NCBI GenBank assembly: GCA_950295325.1
Contig: OX485804.1
Location: 48,100,429 to 48,164,428 of the forward strand
Reading direction: 5' to 3'
DNA from: Polytrichum commune
Taxonomy: Eukaryota; Streptophyta; Polytrichopsida; Polytrichales; Polytrichaceae
DNA length: 64,000 nucleotides
In this document: positions 11,422 through 20,994 of the stretch, in pieces
Layout of the letters: the number at the start of each line of letters is the position of its first letter
How positions within the stretch are numbered: the first letter of the stretch is position 1
Position numbers and translations under genes: made by a program
The notes under the pieces: model-generated
What the model saw: the letters and a program-made list of their open reading frames with translations, nothing else
Told to the model about the DNA's origin: nothing
Databases searched by the model: none

Positions 11422-11450
11422 GTATGTGGCCCTATTTTAGGGCCACATAC
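11422..11450. repeat. Short perfect hairpin
   Basis: GTATGTGGCCCT, a 5-nt spacer, then AGGGCCACATAC, a 12-bp perfect inverted repeat. Context suggests a small transposon end rather than a gene signal. Confidence 0.6.
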
Positions 11451-12273
11451 CTTAAGGTTGGTTTTTTCTTCTTCCTTTTGTTTCCTACTTACCATATGTA
11501 GAGGTTAGTTTCAACCAATATTAGAGGATTGGTACATAAGATACGTGGCTCGATCGTGGACACTTCCAACTCCACAAACAATTTAGAGATAGAAAAATAT
11601 GTCTCATATGGTTAGCAATTGCGACGAATCACAAGGACTATCATTTGAAGTTTCAAAATTGGACTTGAGATGCAAAACTTAGAACATGTCAAATTGCCCT
11701 CTTGGCGATTCTTTATCTTTCTTTCTCTCTAGACTTCTTTCATTTTCCTTTGCTTCATACCATATATGGAAGCAGTTTCAATCAAAGTCGGGTATATGTA
11801 TAAAACACACGACCCTCAACGTGGACACTTGCAAATCCATGACAATTTTGATTGTTGGATCAAAATGTGAATTTTCTAATGTTTTTAGCAATCACAAAAA
11901 TGTCATTTCAAGTTTCATAATCGGATTTGAGATGCAATCTCATTGCAACATGTGTCTTTTGGGTGCCCGGTTTAACAACAAGCCCGTTCTCTTACACTTG
12001 ATTAGCCAAGTTAGATTCTCTTACTACTTTAGCAAGCCCAAAAGTATTATAGGCACACGAGACCTCCTCACCTACCACTTTTGAATCATGTACATTGCGT
12101 AAGTATGTTGAATAGGTATGGAGCCCATGGCTTTATTCCCAAGACACTTATCTACCACCGTCAACGATGCTTGCCACTAATATATTAAAGATTATAGAGG
12201 AGACTTTCTAACAAATGCAACAAGGCGAACTTAGAGCATCTCAAATAGAAGCCGCAAACCAAGGGCCTCTAAA
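11451..12273. other. Intergenic, no gene seen
   Basis: AT-rich sequence. The 132-codon frame at 11686-12084 resembles no family I know and has simple T-rich composition; I do not call it a gene. Confidence 0.4.
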
Positions 12274-12630
12274 GCCCGGTTCACACGGGATACTAAGTCC
12301 AAGTTCACTTCAAGCCAATCCATGCAATTTCATCGGTTGAGAGCATGGAAGTTGGGACTTATCATTTCACAAGGGGTCCCGAGTTCTAAATCCCCATTAT
12401 GATATGAATGTCTACATGGCAAAAAAACTTGGAGGTGAGATTCATGACTTGTGTTGCAAGTTGGGTCTAGCTTTTTGCTCGACCCAACTTGCAACACAAG
12501 TCTTGAAACTTTTTTGCATAGAATATCTAAGATACAACTTTGATGAATACAAGCCATGCTTTAATAATTTCTCGAGGTTCAAAAGTTGGGACTTTGCCTT
12601 CACATTGGGACTTGGGACCCCATGTGAGCC
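12274..12630. mobile_element. MITE with long central hairpin (family also at 48420-48780)
   Basis: The left end CCCGGTTCACACGGGATAC and the right end, read on the other strand, ACGGGCTCACATGGGGTCC are imperfect inverted repeats, extended by AAGTCC. The centre (12446-12467 and 12481-12502) is a perfect 22-bp inverted repeat with a 13-nt loop. Blocks such as GAGAGCATGGAAGTTGGGAC and TTCAAAAGTTGGGACTTTGCC recur in the 48.4-kb copy. Confidence 0.7.
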
Positions 12631-13019
12631 CGTCCTCATTTACCACTGATTTGTTTTCCCTTTATTTAGAGCAAGACTCCATGTTATGCCCCACCTTGAA
12701 AATCCATGCATAATCAAAACTCTTATTTGCCCACTAGATATGTCATAAAGGCGTTCACTCAAGGACCCTTTGATGCATCATACTTGGTGAAGCAAGTGAG
12801 GGTGTCTATGATATAACCAGTGGACAATGACAATTTTAGATGTATGATTTGAGGCTTATGGATCGGACATATCATGCTAGTTTGCCTTAATAGGTCTTAA
12901 TAGTCAACGATAGTGGCCCAATTATGGTTATATGCATGGAGGCGCCCTTCCAGTAGAGTTTGAGGCTTTGTGACCATTGAAAACTAAAACCTTTCATTGT
13001 GGACAAGGTGAAGAGTGTC

Positions 13020-13330
13020 TTTGTTCATTGTACACTGGAGCTCAAGGACCTAATGAACCAACAAAGTTTGGATTGGGGGAAAAAAATATGTATTCCTTCA
13101 TGTCATACAATGGATGACGTATCTCAGTCTATCAGAAGTTAATGTAAGTCCATCTCAAAGAGGGTGGGTCTAACACAAAACCAAGAAATCATGATACTTC
13201 AAAACCTCACAACACTTGTATTATTAAAACATATTGTGTGGAAGAACCCTTGTGAGTAGGGGGGGTGATGTTTTAAATATCATTTGGTTGAGAATATGGT
13301 CTTCACACTACCATTGAAGGCTCATACCCT
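13020..13330. repeat. Dispersed repeat (diverged copy at 26020-26310)
   Basis: Shares ordered blocks with 26020-26310, for example GTGGGTCTAACACAAAACC and later ATTTGGTTGAGAATATGGTC against CAATTGGTTGAGGGCCTGGTC. No coding capacity; class unknown. A C-rich run follows at about 13369-13380. Confidence 0.5.
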
Positions 13331-14169
13331 CGCCACACTGGGGCAAGCAAGCCCAACCAACCAACGCCCCCCCCCCCGCCTGGGAAGCAGCGGTTGGGTT
13401 GCCCCGGTGTGGCAGCTTACTAGCCTACCATGCAGTTGGGCCTCTAGGCGCTCCAAAGACCATGACCAAGGAACTCCACATCACAATTTGAAAGCCTTGG
13501 TTACATGACACACTGTAACACGAACTTAGACCATGCTTTAGTGTTTCTAGCAAAAATAAAAAGAATAAAGAATAAAATATAAGATAATACATTTGTTTCT
13601 TCTAACATGGCCATCTTTTTTTTTTTGCTAAGATAACCTATTTGAGTGCTCTTGCCACAAAATCCGGGTGGTATCAAACAATATCCATTTCAGGACATGT
13701 AAGATTTCATGTCACTTTCTCATCCATTTTCTAAGATGATCACCCATTATCACTTCTATTATTGGTGACCGTGTGTAAAACAAAGTGGTTTGAACACAAA
13801 TAAATTTACTTTAAAATGGCAAATGAAGTGGGAGTGAAGGGGGGGGCGCATGGGTTGTACCCAATGACTTATTTTCAAACTCTCAAGAGAACAACGTTGG
13901 CTACATTCATTGGAGTGATGAATCCACATTTAAATGATAATACTTTTTTTCATTCCAATTTGGACATATGAATCTCATATTTGACAATTTCATCCAATTT
14001 CTATGATTTTTGGGATTTTGTATCAATTTCATCCATGAGATAACATCAAAAAAACCGCAAATCTTAATGGTCTCGAGGTTCTAAGGCTTGAATTTCCACA
14101 AGTTGAAATTCTTTTGGACCACATGAATAATGAACTAAGAGAATTGACAAGTGTGAGTTGCAAGCCAAC

Positions 14170-14435
14170 CACTAGTAGAAAACTACTAGAGATTTGTTTT
14201 ATTTGGTTTAGCAACTAACTTATTAGGAATTTGGAGGCGTGTAATATGCTGTTGGAAAGGTCTTGAAATTACCTTTCCAACAGTATATTACACAATCCAA
14301 ATTTCTTTAAGGTTGTAGTTGAAAAATGAGAAGAAAAAAAGTATAGTCGCTCAATGATTGCAGATGAGGTTGGTCAAAAGAATCGCAACCAATTTCGATT
14401 ACTGCAATTTTTTTTAGCATACTTTTCTACTAGTG
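14170..14435. mobile_element. CACTA-type foldback MITE
   Basis: 266 bp. Ends CACTAGTAGAAAA and TTTTCTACTAGTG are inverted, as in plant CACTA elements. The 3-bp target duplication is AAC (14167-14169, 14436-14438). The centre (about 14240-14292) folds as a hairpin of 22 bp with one mismatch, part of a longer imperfect foldback. No transposase. Confidence 0.8.
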
Positions 14436-14550
14436 AACTGAGTGAAATGACAATCGAATGGATTTCCAAGTATTGAGGAATGAAACAAATCAATTCTAAA
14501 AAATAGCATTACATATCATCAAAGAGTTGATAGTCTACTGCAAAATTTAA

Positions 14551-14914
14551 CTACACTAAATATCATATTTAGTGTCACATGGTATTTAATGTTACTATGG
14601 TATCTTTCTGGATGACACTTATTATGAATAAGTTTATTGTCATGGATGATGGATGAGTTCATCCATTGCCAGAACCCTACCTTCTCTTGTCAACAACTTG
14701 CAATGAAATATTGTCATGGATGATTGAATTTTGGATCACTTGGTAAGTGACAGTAATTGCAACACTATAAATCTATAATCCCCCAAAATTTTTACAACAA
14801 ATGACAAATCATCTCGGGTTCACATTTAGTGTTGGCGACGCTACACTGCGGTTTACAATTAATATTGAGCAAGACAATCATAATTGGTGACACCAAATAT
14901 GACATTTAGTGAAG
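14551..14914 (-). mobile_element. MITE family X, copy 1 (CTACACTAAATAT ends)
   Basis: Starts CTACACTAAATATCATATTT and ends near ...GACATTTAGTGAAG, inverted. Inner blocks (GGATGACACTTATTATGAATAAG, ATCCATTGCCAGAACCC) match copy 4 at 63760. Copies 2 (26454) and 3 (39991) are in the opposite orientation. No coding capacity. Superfamily uncertain, since no clear target duplication was found. Confidence 0.75.
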
Positions 14915-14983
14915 CTTAAACAAACTTAGGAACTTGATCAATTGTTTGTTGCTTGCTCAAAACCTACGAACTCGGTAGAAAGT

Positions 14984-15110
14984 AAGGTTTGCGGGCCTTA
15001 TGTGATGACACTCTGCTTAACTTGACATCTATAACACATTATAAGGTTTATAGTTACGAACATGCATCAAAAAGACATGTGTTACAATGAGATAGGATTA
15101 ATAACATGCA
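14984..15110. repeat. Dispersed repeat (copy at about 41993-42125)
   Basis: Shared blocks AAGGTTTG(C/T)GGGCCTTATGTG and AGACATGTGTT occur in the same order at both places. No coding capacity. Confidence 0.5.
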
Positions 15111-15367
15111 CAAATTATCGTAACGGTTCTAGGTTCAATAGGTAACACAATTGGGAGGGTGTATGTGAAGCACACAAGGAGAAAGAGACCTTCACTTTGA
15201 CCTCTAAGTTGGTTTTGCATCTCAAGTTTGCTCTCGAAGCTTGAAAGGACCATCTTATCGATTTGTTGTTTCAATCCCATGAACAGATCCGCAGATACAC
15301 CTAAATGCGTGAATCCTTGGCGATTGCTTGAATGTCATACTATCAAAACACGAAGCTTGTTTTTCTT

Positions 15368-15433
15368 CCATCATTCAACGTTTGATTGTATAGATTTAAC
15401 ATCATAAAAACAACATCAAACGTTGAATGATGG
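15368..15433. repeat. Perfect 19-bp inverted repeat with 28-nt loop
   Basis: CCATCATTCAACGTTTGAT at 15368-15386 and its exact reverse complement at 15415-15433. Outer flanks do not pair. Could be a small foldback element; miRNA-like size, but no known miRNA was recognised. Confidence 0.85.
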
Positions 15434-16024
15434 AATTATAATAAGAGTCGCATGTTCTATCGACGGATCCTATGATAGAATTCAACATGTTGTAATCATG
15501 GAGTTGGACTTGGTCCAATTGTCTTACCTTGGGTGGAAAGTGGAAACATAGTGGGAGTCAAAACTTACTTGCATTGCAGGCGAATAATTCCATGTGTAGA
15601 TCGATGCACCAAGTGAAGGTACGTGTAACAGAACATAAGTTAGTTTGTGGCAGAGACTGGAAGTAGCTTGTGAGTCGTGAAGGGCTGGTCAATGATCGGG
15701 AGTCACAGTGGGCCAATTAATAATTCATGCATGAAAAGGTCACCTGAACCACGAAGGCTTAAAAGGAAGGACAATTAAGTGAGGTTCTTGATGAACAATA
15801 AACAACTAACAAACTTTGACTGTCACGCACATGCTCGTATTGTATGTATATAACTTATGTCCTTATTATTGGCCACTGCATTTACTGTGTGTGGTGCACT
15901 TCAGTTATGTGTGAGAGAGAGAGAGAGAATTATTGCATATGAGCGTAAGTGTAAGTGTATGTGTAAGCGTAAGCATATGTGCTTCTCATTCATCCAACAT
16001 AAATCTTTGACCTCTTAGAGCTAT

Positions 16025-16242
16025 GATTGGGGAGAATTGGCAGTTAGTTATAGATGAACCAATTGAGTTTGAGAAATAACTGGTTGAAGTTCAAGACTTC
16101 AGAAGAATTGCCGATCATTTTAGAAGAATATGTGGAATATACCTCGAATTAATATAGAAACACCGAAGAATGTCAACATGTAACTGGTTGGACTTGCAAA
16201 CACTAGGATCTCAGCCGATTATGTCCAAAAATCTCCCCAATC
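16025..16242. mobile_element. MITE with GATTGGGGAGA ends (diverged copy at 25716-25945)
   Basis: 218 bp, with GATTGGGGAGA at the left and TCTCCCCAATC at the right as exact inverted ends. The interior (GTTTGAGAAATAACTGGTTG, AACACTAGGATCTCAGCCGA) matches 25716-25945. No coding frame. Confidence 0.75.
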
Positions 16243-16659
16243 ACTGCCCTGTAGGTTTAGGGCCGGTTCATTGCAAATGGTTTCAAGTACGTTAGTTCAT
16301 GGGTCTTTAAAGCTAAATTATGGTGTCAAATCAACTCCCAACAAATCCTTGTCCAACTCAAAAGTTTGAAATAGTATGCTACTCCGAGGTTATTGAAAAC
16401 CCATGCGATTACCGTAGGTTGATAGTCGGTATGGCACAACCGTGTTGGATGATTGTTTTATTGTGTCAACTTTTAGTCTAGCACTTCAAAACAATAATTT
16501 CAAGAAAATTGACGGTTTTCCTAGGACATTTTCACAGTTCTGGCTAGTTCACAAGTATCCAATCAATGGGCGTAAGGTGTTCACATCACACATTCCACAT
16601 TACACTAGCAATACATTTGAGTATGTAACTCCATCCCTACGAGGTGTCCACAATCCACG

Positions 16660-18500
16660 TGGGATATAAACCATGACATCTACCTATTATATATAGACTT
16701 AAAAAATGCCTTTAGCTTTATTGATCATGCAAGACTCCTTGCTATCATGGAAGATCTTGGGTAACTACAAGATGCCGTAGCCCTAATAGGAAACATCTAC
16801 TCACAATCCACCACCACGTTTATTGGAGAATATTTTGGCCAAACAAAACCAATCCCCATACAAAGAGGAGCCATACATGGAGACGTACTAAGCCCGTACC
16901 TCTTTATTGTATTCCTTGAACCACCCCTCAAATGGCTACAAAGTAGAAACAATGGATACTCTTTCAAAACCTCGTATACTAAATCAAGCTCGGTAGCTTA
17001 TGCAAATGATCTAGTTGTCATAGCCAATAAACTAACCGGTCAATTCCAACTAAACAAGCTAGATAAATATTGTGAATGGGCATGGATGGACCTTGGCATC
17101 TCCAAATGCGCAATTATCAGCTGCCCCAATAGATCCAAAATGAACCCACAAACCTTCAAAAATATCAACTTCAAAAACCGATTAATACCAACACAAACCA
17201 TATGCTTATCTCGGAATTAACCTAGTTCCTTCGCTACAATGGAAAACACAAACCCACGTAACCATGACCAAATTCATAAAACAATGTAAATTTTGGTCAC
17301 ATGCCCTGCCACCATAAAAAAAAGATGAACATGGTTGATATAGTCATATGAGATGGTATCATATATAGTTTCTACACTCTTCCGTACCTACTTCCAACTA
17401 TCAAAAAACCAAACAAAGAAATGATTGCCCTACACAAACCATACGTGGCCTCCCAAAATGCATATCAAATGATGTCACACAACTACCGCACGACATGTTC
17501 GGCATACAATCATTCTCATTGATAAATGCGTACATTAGAGGCATGGGCAAACTACTTATCAAACACCCTCAATGACAATGGTGGACTCAATAAAATATAT
17601 AAAGGACTAATACAATACATATTTGCTAAGTCTCGAGGGGTGCAAAATCTAACATGCATTTCACACCATGCCTATACAAGATCACCAATCACATGAACCC
17701 TATTCCTATTGAAAACAATTGGGGGTCCACCTAAGATGCACACTCGAAGACTTCCTCCTCCTCCCCCTACACCACTAGAGACACAATGGATGCTACAAAC
17801 AAGAAATATACCAATACTAACACATCTAATGACGAATGACGAATTTACACACTATTATACCACACCCAACAAAATAGGAACAAATTGCACTAGGCTATGA
17901 CAAACTACTCTTTTATGAACCGGCATGCCTCAACCAATGCACTGATCCGTGCCTAATACACACTGCACCAAACACCTTGACAAATGATTACACAAACCAA
18001 AACCAACACATCCACCCAAGACCACAACAACACACCGACCATCCCCTACACCCAACACATCTAGAGCACCCAAAACCACCCCTTGCACCACTAGACACCG
18101 GAGTAAACCGTAGTACAAGATGGTCTAAACTCACATCCCCGCCCCCCCCCCCCCCCCGTTGCTCCCTTGTCAAACACTTACACCCCAAACACCCCACTAA
18201 TGGCCAATATAGAATACCCGTTAAACACTCACAACAATGTGTTATTACATAGATGGGTCATTCAAACCACTTAAATAAATAACCCGTGTACACTAGAAGA
18301 GTGAACAAAACATGTCATGGCCATGAAAATTGCCGAAAGACTCCCAGGGTTACAAAACATCCTACGAGCATAAATAATGGCCATTCATCACACCCTCCAA
18401 CTCCTCACTACTACATACCGTGACGAACTAGCCTGCATCTTTACAATTGTTTTAATGTCCTATACCGAATAAACACCCAAATCAAACACCCCACTATACA
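16660..18500 (+). pseudogene. Decayed LINE: reverse transcriptase and RNase H remnants
   Basis: About 16675-17220 translates, with stops and shifts, as a LINE reverse transcriptase: YIDLKNAF, then a Q-R-G-x-x-x-G-D-V-L-S-P-Y-L-F block near 16860-16910, then YANDLVVIA near 17000, where the catalytic Y-x-D-D box has lost one Asp. About 18247-18480 carries an RNase H remnant: IDGSF, then LPGLQNILRA with a stop where the catalytic Glu is expected. The ORF is broken in many places and has a C run at about 18143-18159. Non-functional. Confidence 0.7.
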
Positions 18501-20502
18501 TAATAGCCACCCATACAAACTTCTCAAATGTCAACATATTACAAAGGTAACAAAAACATTTGTTGATGCTCAAGTGATTATATGGTTGAACACCAAGCAT
18601 TGTACAAATTGAGATTTGTGTGAATAGGTAAGTGCCCATGGTTTGCATTTTTGTTATGCCCCCTTCCCACACGACTTTACCAAATACCCAAAGTCTATCC
18701 TAAAAACCAGGTAAGCTCTTTTGGTTATAGCGGAGGCATCTGGCTATCCCAATGCATCTACAAGAACTTGCTCCGGAACTTTTTTGAGTAGCTTTTAGTT
18801 GAGTAGTTTTCACACACGACATTGTTTTATCTGTCAATCAATGACATGTTGGATAGTTTTTGTCCCATCCCCATATTCCTTACTACTCACTCATCTATCT
18901 TACCATCGGTTTTCTTTTTATGGAGCACCTCATGCCCTCATAGCTAAGACCAAAAGCAACCAATCACAAGGGCAAGAGGCGACAATTCTAAAGGCCCTAC
19001 ATTCTTGCCTCATGTCTAGGTACCAATGAGAGGGTTGGTATGCCACGTCATTTGCCAACTAGACTTGGGACTAGATAGTGTCGATGGTGTGAAGGCTGTG
19101 TTTTTAGAACCAACTTTTAGGCTTAGCTAAAGTCAGGTGGGAAGGGGGCATTAGTGTATTTTGGAAGTGCAAGTATTGTAGGACACATTAATTCGGACTT
19201 GTTTTACTGTAGTTTTCATAGAGAGTAGGGGCACATCAAGATACTTTGCAATTTGTAAATCAAATGGCAACCATGCATTCCACGTTGAAATTTGAGAATG
19301 TTTGACCCCAAAAACAACAAAAATAGGAACTATGAAACCTAACGTAGATTTATTTCAATTGAGTATAACCGAAGCATGAGCTTAACCAAATTCTAACTGA
19401 GATCAAGTTTGATGTTGCTTGCTTTGAAACTCATCTAAAGGCCAGAAAGTGTAAATTTGAAATGAATTATCTGTGATATAGGGCCTTCGATTGTAGTGTA
19501 AAGACCAAATTCTCAACTGAATGTTATTTCAATGTTATCCTTCCTATTTGTGTGGCTCTTCCACACAATATGCTATTTATAATGTGAGATTGGTGAGATA
19601 TTGAAGTATCATTGTCTCTTGGTTTTGTGTTAGACTCCCCATCCTCTATGAGATGGACATGAAGCAATGTTCAATAACCAAGATACATTATCCATTGTAT
19701 GCCATGTACGACTACACATGTAGAAAAGAAAAGAAAGTAATGCATGTAGCCAAGTAGCGGCATGAATGTGTATTTTATGTTGATCATGGAATTTTGAGTT
19801 CAATGAGTTGTATGGCACTTTTGATTCCAGCCGTGATGGTGATGAAGGGGTTTACTTTCCAACCGTTGTTTTGGTGGTCATATATTAGTGTGTTTATGTG
19901 TGAGGGCTTGGACATGGAATCTATCTGTTTTCTTATGGAATGATATTCGGAGGCCTTTTATGTGTTGGTTCTCACATGTGCATAAGAGGTGGGGCCATGT
20001 GTCTTTGGCATTGTTGGGGCATAGGGTGCAGTTGGGGTTTGGGTGGGTGAGGGGCAGGAAATCTTATTTAGGTTTGCAATTTGGAAGAATGCAAACTTTA
20101 ACCTCATTGAGTGCAACACCTTCAAGAAATTAAGGTCGTGGGTTTAAGTCAACGCTCTTGCAACTTTATAATTCCACTCCAAAAGAAGGATGTACTCCAG
20201 AAAAACATTTGTCTTTTTAGAATGCCAATCTAGGCCTACTTCCTACCTCCTATGTGTTTTGAAGTTGTCTCCAAAGCTACCAAATGAATGGTATGTATTG
20301 TTATGAAACTTTGAACAAACATATCCTCGAAATTTTGAGCTTTGTGCATGTGTTTAGGGTTGGGAAAGTATACATGTCCCATGTATGAAATCATTGACTT
20401 TAGCATTGCAATGTTGCACTTTGTGTTATTCCCTAATGTCACATGCTACACTAATTCTCTGTTATCAGGCATTCATGTTAACACTACAAGATTCCTTAAT
20501 AC
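18501..20502. other. Intergenic, no gene seen
   Basis: AT-rich sequence between the LINE remnant and the right arm of the inverted duplication. Short frames only, none with recognisable domains. Confidence 0.5.
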
Positions 20503-20508
20503 CACGTG

Positions 20509-20994
20509 CGCTTTGGTTGCCAATGGTGTGATATTACGGAGTTCGGAGTGTGGATAGGTATGTCGTAGTTATAGTTGTGGTAGGAAGCAAAATGAAAGGG
20601 AAAGTATTAGGCTAGAGAGAGAGAGAGAGAGAGATTTGGCAAGAGGCGAGACGGAGGAAGGCGAGCAAGGGAAAGTTTTGCGAAAGCCAGCGTAGCCAAG
20701 TGAGTCCCCGGACGCAAAGGGAAGGCAAAGGAAAAGGGAAGGGAAGGCAAGGCGTCACTCGCTGGCCATCGCCACAGGCAGACGTGGTGCGTGCTTCACA
20801 TTCACTTACATTGCATCGCGTCGTCATGTGCAGGTGGTGTGCGACATGGTGTAGCATCAACGCCTTCAAACCAGCTTTCTTAAGAGCCCCCACACGCACA
20901 TTGACGTCGATGATACAGATAGTGGCAAGCAGGTAGGTTTTGCACATCGGGGTCGTGGTTCCCAGGTTGCTGTGGGCGATTGGATTGGAGCACG
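20509..20994 (+). promoter_or_regulatory. UXS 5' region, right copy
   Basis: Contains a (GA)n tract at about 20616-20634, purine-rich AAAGGGAAGG blocks at 20716-20750, and the G-box at 20503-20508. It matches the left copy, so both genes should start with nearly the same proximal promoter. Confidence 0.45.

Noticed and set aside
11686-12084. 132-codon ORF
   Set aside because: Low-complexity T-rich start, no recognisable domain, in a repeat region.
20980-20994. Five extra N-terminal codons on UXS (also 2518-2532)
   Set aside because: They start with TTG; the family start corresponds to the ATGATG that follows.
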